A stretch of 64,000 nucleotides of DNA. It comes from Roseivirga thermotolerans. Its GTDB lineage: Bacteria; Bacteroidota; Bacteroidia; Cytophagales; Cyclobacteriaceae. Below, piece by piece: positions 24,803 to 34,585 of this stretch. The position numbers and the translations under genes are program-made. The notes under the pieces are model-generated. The model was not told the origin of the DNA and ran no database searches. It worked only from the letters and a program-made list of their open reading frames with translations. Position 1 is the first letter of the stretch; every line of letters starts with the position of its first letter. The stretch lies in the NCBI RefSeq assembly GCF_014653175.1, contig NZ_BNAG01000004.1:62001-126000 (forward strand), in the 5' to 3' direction.

Positions 24803-25519
24803 TTATTGCAGTTCTTCAAGTAATGATGCATTAGCTTCAATGATTTTTTCTTCCAGGCTTTTTAAATCTTCCAAAACCGATATGAGACCTTTCTGTTTTC
24901 CATTGTAGACCATTTCTACGGCACTTTCGCTGGTTTTTAAGTAGGTTTCAATCAGTGAGTTGACTACGCCTAGCTTTTCAACCAAAGTAACGTTCATTCT
25001 TACTACGGTGCCGGTGGCTTGGGCTAAATCCCACGACCTGTTGTTTATGTTTGGTAGCTTGAGTTGAATGTTTCCAACACCCATTAGCTTTAAGGTGTCT
25101 TGTTCTAGTTTTAGATCAAAAACGCTTTCACCAAATATTAGCACCCTCGAATCGTCCTCTTGCATCACCATTATATTTTCGCGATACTCTTTCTGTCCAA
25201 ATATTAAAGAGCGTTTAAAGAAGTTGGCCAGTTTGGTGTTGTCGTTTACATCAAAATCCAAATCGGCACTTGCAACTGCCAGTAGTAGATTCTGGTTTGA
25301 GTATAGTTTTTGCAAAAGCTCTTTGCGATAGTCGAGCGATTTTCTGAGGAGTGCATCATTACTCTTTACCTCTTGAAAAATAGACTCTTTTACCTTTTGC
25401 AGATTGGCATTTAAAGCTGACGATTCTCGCCAGCTATTTAATACAAGGGCTAGAATTACAGCAAAAACCACAGATATGAACTCTACAGCTAATTGCTGGG
25501 TATTTAGTTTGTTTTTCAT
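24803..25519 (-). CDS. Single-pass membrane protein (DUF6090-like)
   Basis: A 238-residue protein with an N-terminal membrane segment containing SVVFAVILALVLNSWRE, followed by a helical, polar remainder with a central KELLQKLYSNQNLLL block and a coiled-coil-like C-terminus ending in a long Glu/Leu-rich helix. The pattern of a hydrophobic helix ending NSWRE near the N-terminus is typical of a family of uncharacterised Bacteroidota proteins (DUF6090-like). A TTG at 25525 would add two residues; the ATG at 25519 is used. It stands alone, about 280 bp downstream of the ankyrin protein gene on the same strand. Confidence 0.65.
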   Translation of the reverse strand: MKNKLNTQQLAVEFISVVFAVILALVLNSWRESSALNANLQKVKESIFQEVKSNDALLRKSLDYRKELLQKLYSNQNLLLAVASADLDFDVNDNTKLANFFKRSLIFGQKEYRENIMVMQEDDSRVLIFGESVFDLKLEQDTLKLMGVGNIQLKLPNINNRSWDLAQATGTVVRMNVTLVEKLGVVNSLIETYLKTSESAVEMVYNGKQKGLISVLEDLKSLEEKIIEANASLLEELQ

Positions 25520-25807
25520 ATTCAATACATTTAGGTGTATGTGCTACGGGGGCTAGCCATCGTGCGTAAGTAAGGCTTTTCAAATATTTACTAAAGTATT
25601 GTATCGCAGCCCCCTTTGCAAATAGCTCAATTAGCTTTAGGTGTGGGGGGCTGTATGGTCTTCTTCCTAAAGAAGGGCGGTTGGTCTGTGGAGCGAACCG
25701 AACTTAGGTCAAATGGGTGACAATCTGTTATTTCTGCTGCAAACTGCACACCTTTAGAGTCTCGAAACGGCTATTGGAAAAGGCCTTGGAGTAGGCACAG
25801 AAACCTA

Positions 25808-28042
25808 TTAACTCCCTAAAATCTCAAGGATTTTTGAACTGCCATGTTTTTCAGCTACACTGCGAGGCGATTGTCCGTCAAGTTCAAAGTTCGTTGAAAT
25901 ACCGAGCTCTAGAAGCTTTTCCATACACTTATCGCTGTTTTCCTGTGCACTGACTAGTACTGTTTTTTGGATCATTCGGTTTTTGGAAAAATCATCTAAA
26001 CCTTCTACATAAGCATTTAAGAGTACTTGCATGCCTGCAGGGTTGTTGGTGGCAATGGCATAATGCAATACGTCCAGGGATTCGCTATTTCCGGTGGTCC
26101 AGTCTATTTTATTTAACTTTATTGTTTTATGGAAACCGCTTGAAACAAAGCTGGTTAGCGTACTCTTAGCCTCTTCAATTTGTTCTTCTGTAGAACCATA
26201 GCCTATAAATTTGAGAACGCTTATATGGCTTCGTATACCGCTTTGTATTTTTTGAGTGAGTCTTAACCGAAAGTCCTCTTCGCTGGTTTGTAGCGAGGAA
26301 TCTTTTCGGAATGCTTCTAAGAGGTAGTTAAGTGCAATTATTTCGTTCTCATCTTCCAGGTACTTGGCCATGCGCAGGTAATTTTCTGCACTTGGGTTTA
26401 AAGTTGCTGCCTTGGATGCAAAATCGATTGCTGACTGTTTAAACACCCGGGGGCCTGTCACATTCCAGATTTCCCTGAAGTTTCTTTTAAGGTAGGAAAC
26501 CAAAAGTTCGGCCTCGTCCATTGTGGCATATCCTAAGGCGAAAACCTTGGCCGGAAAATCTGATATGTCTTCCGATGATTTTAACTGGTTTACATATCCC
26601 TGATATTGATCAATGAGGCTTTGAATTTGCGTAAGATTGCTGATGTTCATTTGCACCAGAGAGCTGTCGCTTGCAATCTGCTTTTCATAAGCGGCTTCAT
26701 CGGTTCTCTTCAATGTTTTTCTGTACTTGATGCCGTTCTTATCAGGATTCCTAATGGATTCGATAAGATTTAAAACATTGGTTTTCAAGTCTTTTTGTTT
26801 TTGAAGCTGGCTCTGGTAGTATTGAATCATTTCCTCGCGACTAAGGTCAATACCCGTTGAACTGGTAATGATTTCTGTCCAGTTTGTGCCGGGTTTAAAG
26901 CCTTGTTGATAGGCTAGTCCTCCCGGAGTTACATTGACAATTTTTATGGTTGGGGTTCCCAAAGGCATGCCGGTTCGGGCATCTACGTATTTGGGTGGGT
27001 CTATTCTAATTTCCATACCCATGTCTTGCCCGTGGATGGCATTTTCGAAGTAATCGTTTTTACGCTGGGCAATTTGAATAGCCTTCTTTTCTTCGGATAT
27101 CAGGTTGTTGGGTATTCCCGCTGGTGGCTTTGTGGGCAAGGGGCAGTTGTTGTTTAGCCAGTCGGTCGTATTAGGGTTCCAGTTCGACCGTAAAGACTCC
27201 TGATAACAGTTCAGGTTATCTACCATGGCGAGATAATAGGCTTCCATGGCAGGGTCTTCGGCATAGGCGGCCAGCGTGAGAAAATCGTTGGTTTTCGATA
27301 CTATCTTATGGTAGGCATCCCAATAAATCTGGCTCATTTGTGAGCGCTGTTGCTGTTGCAGCTGAGCTTTTCTGGCCGCGGCTTCTTTCTTTGCTTGTTT
27401 CATCTCAAGCAGGTTGGCGAATGCCCCTATGCCTTTATAAAAGCCTGTTTGATTATTATTCTGAATGGCATCGCCAAGGCTCTGCAAACCATCGGTTATC
27501 AACTTGGTTTTGGCTGCCGCAATGTCTTGTTGCACGTATTCAAGGTCTTTCATTTTCCGATTGAAATCCATCAGTGATAGGGTCGGGTCGTTGGTGCTTA
27601 CCAAACCGTTGATACGCTGGAGCCGATTGGAGAATTCTTCTGTGAGTTGGTCAAGTTCGGCTCCATACTGCATTACTTCCAGATAATTGGCTTCAATAAA
27701 AGGGGAGCTGTTATCTTCTGCAGATCCATTGGCTGAGCCTACCAGGCAATTGGGTACTGAAGGTAAGCTAAGGCCGGCACAGGGAGAGCCATAACTGTCG
27801 TAACTCGATTTAATTTGTTCCAGAGTAGCTTTTAACATTCTTGCCTGCTCGGCCGTTCTCGGCTTGTTTTTACAGGCACAGAGGTAGGCAAAGAATTGTG
27901 CTGCATTGGCGCATACAGGGCTGCTACCCGGTTTGCCAATATTGTTTTTGGCCTTTTGCGCATTGGGGTCTTGCGTGCAATCCTGGGCAGGGAGCATTAG
28001 ACAGAGTGAAAGTAAGAGGGCTGAGGCAATTAGCTTCTTCAT
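25808..28042 (-). CDS. Secreted protein with PDZ-like segment and C-terminal ankyrin-like repeats
   Basis: A 744-residue protein with a signal peptide (1-19, ending MLPAQ) and a Cys-containing N-terminal region (VCANAAQFFAYLCACKNKP). The middle is helical with a Gln/Lys-rich coiled coil (about 225-245). A PDZ-like stretch follows near residues 350-395 (VTPGGLAYQQGFKPGTNWTEI), where a peptide-binding loop would be expected. The last ~110 residues (LHYAIATNNPAGMQVLLNAY, then CMEKLLELGISTNF and a final SPRSVAEKHG) are ankyrin-like. It is not recognised as a named family. The layout suggests an extracytoplasmic protein-binding factor; no catalytic motif is seen. Confidence 0.7.
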   Translation of the reverse strand: MKKLIASALLLSLCLMLPAQDCTQDPNAQKAKNNIGKPGSSPVCANAAQFFAYLCACKNKPRTAEQARMLKATLEQIKSSYDSYGSPCAGLSLPSVPNCLVGSANGSAEDNSSPFIEANYLEVMQYGAELDQLTEEFSNRLQRINGLVSTNDPTLSLMDFNRKMKDLEYVQQDIAAAKTKLITDGLQSLGDAIQNNNQTGFYKGIGAFANLLEMKQAKKEAAARKAQLQQQQRSQMSQIYWDAYHKIVSKTNDFLTLAAYAEDPAMEAYYLAMVDNLNCYQESLRSNWNPNTTDWLNNNCPLPTKPPAGIPNNLISEEKKAIQIAQRKNDYFENAIHGQDMGMEIRIDPPKYVDARTGMPLGTPTIKIVNVTPGGLAYQQGFKPGTNWTEIITSSTGIDLSREEMIQYYQSQLQKQKDLKTNVLNLIESIRNPDKNGIKYRKTLKRTDEAAYEKQIASDSSLVQMNISNLTQIQSLIDQYQGYVNQLKSSEDISDFPAKVFALGYATMDEAELLVSYLKRNFREIWNVTGPRVFKQSAIDFASKAATLNPSAENYLRMAKYLEDENEIIALNYLLEAFRKDSSLQTSEEDFRLRLTQKIQSGIRSHISVLKFIGYGSTEEQIEEAKSTLTSFVSSGFHKTIKLNKIDWTTGNSESLDVLHYAIATNNPAGMQVLLNAYVEGLDDFSKNRMIQKTVLVSAQENSDKCMEKLLELGISTNFELDGQSPRSVAEKHGSSKILEILGS

Positions 28043-28244
28043 GTTGTTTAACTAAAATGAAAAAAGAATTAGAAGCACCTTTGACCCGAATGTGGTCTAA
28101 GGGCAGGCGGGTTTGAAGAGTCTTGAATAATAAAGTAAGGGTTTTTGATGGATAATTACAAGGCAACTTAGCTGCCTAACGTAAGCTTTTGTGCCCCTTG
28201 AACTATGGGTTGGTTTTCAGGAGCTACCATATTGCCGACCTAGT

Positions 28245-29054
28245 TTAAAGTGCGGTTACATCTATCTTAAATAGTTCGGCAGCGTTTTTCCAAAGAATCA
28301 ACTCTTTCTTTTCTTCAGGCAAATCGAGCTGATCCATGAATTTGAGGTAGGAGTTCATGTTGGAAATGGGCCAGTCCGTACCATAAAGTAAATATTTAGG
28401 ATTGCCGGCATAGGTGATCATTTCCTCTATTTCATTTTTCATATAGCGTTCAAATTTTTCGTTGAAATCGCCCAGCACCAGGCCGGAAATGTCAGCATAA
28501 ACATTATCGTTTTTGTAAACGACCTCCATACAATCCTTAATCCACGGGTTGCCGACATGGCAGATTACAATTTTTAGTTCCGGGTAATCAACGGCCAGAT
28601 CATCGTGGTGAATAGGGTGGGAGTACTTCACCTTTCCTCTGGGGGCATAGGTGTCGCCCGAGTGAAACATTACGGGTACATCGAACTCAATGGCCATTTC
28701 ATACCAAATTTGCAGTCGGCTATCGTTGGGATAAAAGGGTTCGTAGCCGGGGTAGAACTTGAGGCCTTTAATGAGGCCTTTTTCCAGGTAATCACTGATG
28801 ATTCGTACATCTTTATAGTCGTAGTGCAGAAAACTGATACCCGCTACCACTCCCAGGTTTTTTCTGTCGGCAATGGCTTCTACTACTTGGGTGGTGCTTG
28901 GCCTGTGCTCATTGACTTTATAAGAGGAGAGCACCAGCGCATAGTCGACCTTGTTTTCTTCCATGGTTTGAGAGAGGAGATTTAGGCTTTGGTCAATTGA
29001 GGTGACGCGGTCTTCGTGGTAATTGTTGATGTGGGTATGTACGTCAATGATCAT
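28245..29054 (-). CDS. Metal-dependent amidohydrolase (Amidohydro_2 family)
   Basis: A 269-residue TIM-barrel hydrolase of the Amidohydro_2 (COG2159-type) group, whose members hydrolyse or decarboxylate small carboxylic or lactone substrates. The metal-binding set is visible: H6 and H8 in DVHTHIN, H131 in MFHSGD, H166 in ICHVGNP, and D227 in YGTDWP; K97 or K99 lies at the strand often holding the next ligand. It lacks a signal peptide and is cytoplasmic. No pathway neighbours adjoin it, so the substrate is unknown. A second open frame on the opposite strand is a shadow. Confidence 0.9.
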   Translation of the reverse strand: MIIDVHTHINNYHEDRVTSIDQSLNLLSQTMEENKVDYALVLSSYKVNEHRPSTTQVVEAIADRKNLGVVAGISFLHYDYKDVRIISDYLEKGLIKGLKFYPGYEPFYPNDSRLQIWYEMAIEFDVPVMFHSGDTYAPRGKVKYSHPIHHDDLAVDYPELKIVICHVGNPWIKDCMEVVYKNDNVYADISGLVLGDFNEKFERYMKNEIEEMITYAGNPKYLLYGTDWPISNMNSYLKFMDQLDLPEEKKELILWKNAAELFKIDVTAL

Positions 29055-29189
29055 AGTGTTCTGTTTTGATTCTCTAAAATAACCTTCCCATCGGGTTTGG
29101 TTTTGCAGCGTGGCTGGTCAATCAATATAGGTATATGATTCCGTACCGTGGGAAATTTTCTAGAATGTTATGCCTTGGTGCTTTTCGTT

Positions 29190-30542
29190 TCAGCTCCTAA
29201 AAATCAAACTAAAAGTTGCTCCCAGGCCCGGTTGTGATTTAGCTGTTAAGTCGCCTTTGTGTTTTTTCATAATCTGCTTGGAGAGGCTAAGTCCAATGCC
29301 GGAACCATTTTCTTTGGTGGAGAAAAACGGAATAAAAATCTGATCCATTTTAGTTTCGTCAATGCCTATGCCGTTGTCTTGTATTTCAATGACGGACTGA
29401 TTGGCATTGGAGTAGGCACTTATTTGTACCAGACCATTTTTTTTCTTTTCGGTGGCATGGCGCGCATTGGTGAGTAGATTAATCAACACCTGATCGACCA
29501 GCTTTCGGTCCATAGATATTTTGAGGTGAGCCTCAGACTTAACTCTCAACTCTACCCCGGCTTTTTCAAACTCTTTACTCAGCAGATTAGCGTTTTCTAC
29601 CAATAATTCATTTACGTTTACTTCTTCCAGCTGTAGAGCTTTTATGCGCGTAAGCTTGCGGTAATCTTCTACAAAATGAAGTAGCCCTTCACTACGTTTT
29701 TGGATGGTTTTGAGCGAAAACCGAAGGTCTTCCAGGGTTTCTTCGCTAAGGTCTTCGAGCGGCTTGGGCTGGCCTTTTTCTTCCAGCATCATCAGCATGG
29801 TTTCTGAGAGGGAAGTAACAGGCGTTACGGAATTCATAATTTCATGGGTGAGAATTCGAATGAGTTTGTGCCAGGCCTCAATTTCTTTCTGCTCAATCTC
29901 ACTTTTAATGTCCTGAAAAGTGACAATGGTATAACGATAGTTCAGAATTTTCAACCGGTTGATTTGAACGGATACTTGTTGTTTCTCTCCTTTTATGGAG
30001 AGTTCTATTAGCCTTCGCTCGTTGTCTTCCATAGTGTCGAGCTCTGCGGTAAAGGCAGGTTGGAGTTGCTGGAGTTGCTTCCAGTAATTGGGGGTGGCTA
30101 TTTTGAGCAGGTCTTGTGCTGCTTTGTTCATAAGCTCTATGCCATGGTCTTCCTTAACCGCCAATACACCCACTTTTATATTATCTACAATTACTTTGAG
30201 AAACTTGAATTGGGCCTCTTTCTCTACACTCACCTTTTTGAAGGCGTCAATGATTTCCACGAAGGCGTCTTGCAACTCCTGAAACGACTTACCGTGTTTT
30301 TTGCCCTTGAACGATATAGAGAAGTCGGAATAGCGAATAGCCATTAAGAGTTTGGCAATTTCGCGGTTGGTGTAGGTAATAAAGCGAATGAGTTCGGAAA
30401 CCTGAATAATGATAATGCCCAAAAGGATAAGCTGATTGAAGAATAGCTCGGTGCGCGCAAAAATAAAGGCCAGGGCTGTCATAGTGAGCATAAGCAGCAC
30501 TATGCGAATAACTACCAGTAGAGCAAATCTTTTCGATACCAT
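29190..30542 (-). CDS. NtrY-type sensor histidine kinase
   Basis: A 450-residue membrane kinase that should phosphorylate the NtrC-type regulator encoded just upstream. Two membrane helices (about 9-29 and 35-55) are separated by a very short loop, so the sensor has little periplasmic part. A PAS-like segment follows (about 115-215). The HisKA region has the phosphoacceptor H233 in RILTHEIMNSVTP, and the ATPase domain has the N box (LLTNARHAT), the G1 box DNGIGID and the G2 box GSGIGLSLSKQI. It starts 89 bases after the regulator's stop codon and is probably co-transcribed with it. Confidence 0.93.
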   Translation of the reverse strand: MVSKRFALLVVIRIVLLMLTMTALAFIFARTELFFNQLILLGIIIIQVSELIRFITYTNREIAKLLMAIRYSDFSISFKGKKHGKSFQELQDAFVEIIDAFKKVSVEKEAQFKFLKVIVDNIKVGVLAVKEDHGIELMNKAAQDLLKIATPNYWKQLQQLQPAFTAELDTMEDNERRLIELSIKGEKQQVSVQINRLKILNYRYTIVTFQDIKSEIEQKEIEAWHKLIRILTHEIMNSVTPVTSLSETMLMMLEEKGQPKPLEDLSEETLEDLRFSLKTIQKRSEGLLHFVEDYRKLTRIKALQLEEVNVNELLVENANLLSKEFEKAGVELRVKSEAHLKISMDRKLVDQVLINLLTNARHATEKKKNGLVQISAYSNANQSVIEIQDNGIGIDETKMDQIFIPFFSTKENGSGIGLSLSKQIMKKHKGDLTAKSQPGLGATFSLIFRS

Positions 30543-30631
30543 AGTTTTGTTGTTAGTGGGTTGGTTATTCGTTATCGGAGACTGCTGATTATTACTTACG
30601 GTTGTCTGATAACCACTCCCTAATCTCCGGC

Positions 30632-32008
30632 CTAAAGGCCGTACTTTTGCATTCTTCTGTATAGAGCCAGCCTGTCTAAGCCCAACTCTTTAGCCGCGCG
30701 GGTTACATTGCCATTGTGCTTATCTAAGGCTTTCAATATTAGTCTTTTTTCATTTTCGGTAAGGTTGAGGTTTTCTTCTTCATGACTTTTTTGTGTCGCC
30801 TTACTGTTGCCCAGCATAAAGTCATTGGGTCCAAGTTTGTTACCATCGGCCAGAATAATGGCTCTTTCAACTGCATGTTCCAGCTCTCTGATATTACCGG
30901 GCCAGTGATGTTTTTTGAGTTTGTTCATGGTGCCGGCATCAATGCGCATATTGGCTTTCTTGTATTTTTTGCCAAAAACATTGAGAAAATGCTCTACGAG
31001 CAGGTCTATGTCATCGGGCCGCTCGGCCAGTGGAGGCATCTTTAGTTCTACGGTATTGATGCGGTAGAGTAAGTCTTGTCTGAATTCGCCTTTTTCTACC
31101 ATTTCATATAGTGGCATGTTGGTGGCGCAAACCAGGCGAATGTCTACCGGTATTTCTTTGCCGGAGCCTACGCGGCTCACTTTGCGTTGTTGTAGTACTG
31201 AGAGCAACTTGGCTTGCAAGGGGAGTGAGAGGTTGCCTATTTCATCGAGAAAGAGAGTGCCGCCCTGGGCCAGTTCAAAACGGCCGGGCTTATCTTCTTT
31301 GGCATCGGTAAAAGCTCCTTTCACATGCCCGAAAAGTTCCGATTCAAAGAGTGTTTCGCTAATTGAGCCAAGGTCTACCTTTATAAACACCTGATCGGAT
31401 CGGTCTGACTTTTTGTGCAGGGCGCGGGCGGCCAGCTCTTTGCCGGTTCCGTTTTCCCCCAAAATAAGCACATTGGCGTCAGTTGGTCCCACTTTTTCGA
31501 TGAGCGAAAACACACGTTGCATGGGGGCAGAGTTGCCCAAAAAGTTGGCGTATTTTTGGTCTACATCGTGGGCAATGCTTTTGGTGGTGTTTTTGAGCCG
31601 GTCTACTTCCAGTTTGCTGTGCCTTAGTTGTAAGGCTGAGGTAATGGTGGCGTAGAGTTTTTCGTTTTTCCAGGGTTTGGTAATAAAATCGGTACCACCT
31701 GCTTTAATAGCTTTTACGGCCAGGTCGAATTCGCCATAGGCCGTTACCAGTATAACAATGGCGTTAGGATCCAGATCGAGTATTTTGTTGAGCCAGCGCA
31801 GACCATCTGAACCATCGTTTTCGCCCTTCTTAAAGTTCATGTCTAACAGAACTACATCGAACGATTCCCTTTCAAAATGCAGAGGAATGAGTTCCGGATT
31901 ATTCTCAATTTGCACCAGGGTAAATTGCTGTTTTAAATACATACGTGCGGTGTTGAGCACGTCTATATCGTCATCTACCACCAGTATTTTAGCCTCAATT
32001 TTCGCCAT
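30632..32008 (-). CDS. Sigma-54-dependent response regulator (NtrC/AtoC type)
   Basis: A 458-residue regulator with three domains: a receiver (1-120, phosphoacceptor D56, K111), an AAA+ domain (about 155-390), and a Fis-type helix-turn-helix at the C-terminus (NVTRAAKELGLDRLALYRRM). The AAA+ domain shows the Walker A GENGTGKE (184-191), the sigma-54 contact loop GAFTDA (231-236; the classical form is GAFTGA), and a Walker B-like GTLFLDEIG. Such proteins activate sigma-54 promoters from upstream sites. The gene is divergent from the FtsX permease array, and a sigma-54-like promoter lies in the shared 149-bp region, so the array is a likely target. Confidence 0.95.
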   Translation of the reverse strand: MAKIEAKILVVDDDIDVLNTARMYLKQQFTLVQIENNPELIPLHFERESFDVVLLDMNFKKGENDGSDGLRWLNKILDLDPNAIVILVTAYGEFDLAVKAIKAGGTDFITKPWKNEKLYATITSALQLRHSKLEVDRLKNTTKSIAHDVDQKYANFLGNSAPMQRVFSLIEKVGPTDANVLILGENGTGKELAARALHKKSDRSDQVFIKVDLGSISETLFESELFGHVKGAFTDAKEDKPGRFELAQGGTLFLDEIGNLSLPLQAKLLSVLQQRKVSRVGSGKEIPVDIRLVCATNMPLYEMVEKGEFRQDLLYRINTVELKMPPLAERPDDIDLLVEHFLNVFGKKYKKANMRIDAGTMNKLKKHHWPGNIRELEHAVERAIILADGNKLGPNDFMLGNSKATQKSHEEENLNLTENEKRLILKALDKHNGNVTRAAKELGLDRLALYRRMQKYGL

Positions 32009-32115
32009 AAAACTGTATCAAAAACAAACACCTAAATGTATTGAAAACAAACGGAATAGAAGTCCATGTTTATGAAAATTATTTTTAACTTATTGATATT
32101 CAGTTGTTAATGAGT

Positions 32116-32132
32116 TTGGCACTGCTTTTGGC
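32116..32132 (+). promoter_or_regulatory. Sigma-54-like promoter of the permease array
   Basis: TTGGCACTGCTTTTGGC matches the -24 half (TTGGCAC) exactly and the -12 half with one mismatch: the expected TTGC reads TTGG at the correct spacing. It lies about 25 bp before the first permease start and is divergent from the sigma-54 regulator gene. Confidence 0.5.
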
Positions 32133-32157
32133 TTGCTAGCGGCATCAAAGGTCTACT

Positions 32158-34584
32158 ATGTTAAAAAACTACTTCATTACTGCACTCAGAAACTTGTCTA
32201 GAAACAGGTCGTTCACCATTATTAATGTTTTTGGGCTTGCCCTTGGCATAAGTGCCGCTTTGGTGCTTTTTAAAATAGTTCTGTTCGAAAAGAGTTTTGA
32301 TACTTATCTGACTCATTATGACAGGTTGTACCGCTTTACTAAAAAGGTGGTGAGTCCCAATTCGGTAGAGCTGGAGGGAGGAATGCAAAACCCTTTTGCC
32401 GAAGCCTTTAAGAACGATTATCCTGATCTGGGTATTCCTGTTCGGACCTTCTATATTGGTGAAAATCAGTTGAGTGTGCAGAATGTAACAGGCGATTGGT
32501 CGCACTTTGAACAACGCGATGGAATTGCCTTTGTAGATGCTGACTTTTTTAAACTCTTTGATTACGAATGGAGGGTAGGAGATTCGGAAACGGCACTTTC
32601 CAAACCTAATTCGGCTGTGATTTCCGAATCGTTGGCCGAAAAGTACTTTGGAGTAACCGATGGTGGCTACGACCGGGTGTTGGGTAAGGAGATGAAGCTG
32701 AATAACGAGCTTACCTTCTTTATTTCGGGCGTGGTATCCGACCCTCCCAAAAATGCTTCCTTACCATTTAAGCTAATGATCGAATACGAGTCTGTTGAAG
32801 CTATTTTCGACTTCTATCAGCCCGACTCGTGGACTTCCACTTCATCTAATGCTCATGTGTATTTTCTGGCCAATGAGAATGTAACGGGCGATCAGATTCG
32901 CTCAGTTTTACCCGAAATGGCCGAAAAGTATATGCCGGAAGGCGAGAATGAAACTATTTTTCAACTTCAAGCTCTGGCCGATATGCACTTTCAGCCCGAG
33001 TATAACACCTATGGCAATATTGCCAAGTCCAAAGACTTCTTAACCGGCCCCATTGCTATCGGTATTTTCCTGATTCTTACCGCTTGTATCAACTTTGTAA
33101 ATCTTTCCACGGCTTTGGCAGTAAAGCGGTCTAAAGAGGTGGGTATTCGCAAGGTTTTGGGAGGTGTAAGAAACCAACTGGTACTTCAGTTTTTAGGGGA
33201 GACTTTTCTCATCACCATTCTGGCCATGTTGTTTTCTATGGGAGTTGCAGAATTGGTAATGACCAACATGGAAGATTTGGCCAGGTACAATTTGTCTTTA
33301 GACCTGCTTAATGATACTCCGCTTTTAATGGTGTCTGTTGCCATTGTGGTTGGAGTAACTCTAATGGCTGGTTTGTACCCTTCTTTCATCCTCTCAGGCT
33401 TAAAGCCGGTGGCTGTGCTTCGCAGCAAGGGGCAGTCGTCTTTGGCAGGTAATGCCAATACCCGCAGAGGGCTGGTAGTTGTTCAATTTCTTATTTCGCA
33501 GGTACTTGTTATATGCACGTTGGTAGTCATTTCTCAAATGAAGTTCTTCGAAAAGAAGGATTTGGGTTTTAGAAAGTCTTCTATCGTTACTTTTCCACTA
33601 CCATCAAACGAGGCTGACAAACTGGACTTGATTGAAAATGAGCTGATGACTTTTCCGGGAGTAGAAAAAGTAAGTTTTTCCTTTGCCAGCCCGCTTTCGG
33701 ACAACAACATAGGCTCTACTTTTGGCTATGCTCCACTAGAAACTACCGGAGAGTTCGATGCCGCTTTTAAGGTAATAGACGAAAACTATCTGGAACTATA
33801 CGACATTGAGCTGTTGGCAGGAACCGACATTAGCGAATACGATACGGCTCTTGCTGAAGCCTTGATTTCCGAGCAGGCGCTAAAGCTTATGGGACTGGAG
33901 AATCCCCAAGACGCCATTGGCGAAACCATCCGTTCGGGCTTTGGTGGCAGCAAACGGGTAGTAGGAGTGTTCAAAGACTTCCACAATAAGAACCTAAGAA
34001 ATAAAGTAGACCCCATTATAATGGTGAAATACCCAGGCTATTACTATGAAGGTGCGCTGCGGTTTGAAGGATCTGACAATGAGATGTCTGGCCTGATCGC
34101 TAAGCTGGAAAGTGCCTGGACGGCTCAGTTTCCTGATATCATTTTCGATTACTCCCTTCTTTCTGATCAGATTATGCAGAATTATGAAGACGAGGCCAAT
34201 GTGCTAAGACTCTTCCAGATATTTTCCGGTCTGGCCATATTTATAGGTTGTTTGGGCTTGTATGGCTTGGTTTCGTTCATGGCCAATCAAAAGACCAAAG
34301 AAATTGGAATCAGAAAAGTGCTTGGTGCTTCAGTGGGGCAAATTCTGAACATGTTTTCCAAAGAAATGCTCATACTCATTGGTATAGCTTTTATACTGGC
34401 TGCGCCTATTGGGTTTTACCTGATGAACGACTGGTTAAGCGGGTTTGAGTATAGGATTGAATTGTCTCTATGGGTGTTTGCTGCAGCCATAGGCTTTACA
34501 TTACTCATAGGGGCTGTAACCACCGCTTTGCGCTCGTTCAAAGCGGCAACTTCCAACCCTGTAGACTCCCTAAGAAGCGAATAG
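32158..34584 (+). CDS. FtsX/MacB-type ABC permease 1
   Basis: The first of six tandem paralogues, 808 residues. Each has an N-terminal helix (here TIINVFGLALGISAALVLF), a MacB_PCD periplasmic domain, three helices of a first FtsX core (ending with EVGIRKVLGGVR), a second periplasmic domain, and a second FtsX core (TKEIGIRKVLGASVGQIL) with a closing SNPVDSLR. Such proteins use ATP hydrolysed by a separate subunit to drive the periplasmic domain rather than to move a solute through the membrane. No ATPase gene is present here. It begins the operon just after the sigma-54-like promoter and abuts permease 2. Confidence 0.93.
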   Translation: MLKNYFITALRNLSRNRSFTIINVFGLALGISAALVLFKIVLFEKSFDTYLTHYDRLYRFTKKVVSPNSVELEGGMQNPFAEAFKNDYPDLGIPVRTFYIGENQLSVQNVTGDWSHFEQRDGIAFVDADFFKLFDYEWRVGDSETALSKPNSAVISESLAEKYFGVTDGGYDRVLGKEMKLNNELTFFISGVVSDPPKNASLPFKLMIEYESVEAIFDFYQPDSWTSTSSNAHVYFLANENVTGDQIRSVLPEMAEKYMPEGENETIFQLQALADMHFQPEYNTYGNIAKSKDFLTGPIAIGIFLILTACINFVNLSTALAVKRSKEVGIRKVLGGVRNQLVLQFLGETFLITILAMLFSMGVAELVMTNMEDLARYNLSLDLLNDTPLLMVSVAIVVGVTLMAGLYPSFILSGLKPVAVLRSKGQSSLAGNANTRRGLVVVQFLISQVLVICTLVVISQMKFFEKKDLGFRKSSIVTFPLPSNEADKLDLIENELMTFPGVEKVSFSFASPLSDNNIGSTFGYAPLETTGEFDAAFKVIDENYLELYDIELLAGTDISEYDTALAEALISEQALKLMGLENPQDAIGETIRSGFGGSKRVVGVFKDFHNKNLRNKVDPIIMVKYPGYYYEGALRFEGSDNEMSGLIAKLESAWTAQFPDIIFDYSLLSDQIMQNYEDEANVLRLFQIFSGLAIFIGCLGLYGLVSFMANQKTKEIGIRKVLGASVGQILNMFSKEMLILIGIAFILAAPIGFYLMNDWLSGFEYRIELSLWVFAAAIGFTLLIGAVTTALRSFKAATSNPVDSLRSE

Positions 34585-34585
34585 T

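Noticed and set aside
25607-25653. Pair CAGCCCCC and GGGGGCTG as a hairpin between two minus-strand genes
   Set aside because: The 31-nt loop and lack of a T-run make it a poor terminator; kept only as a note.
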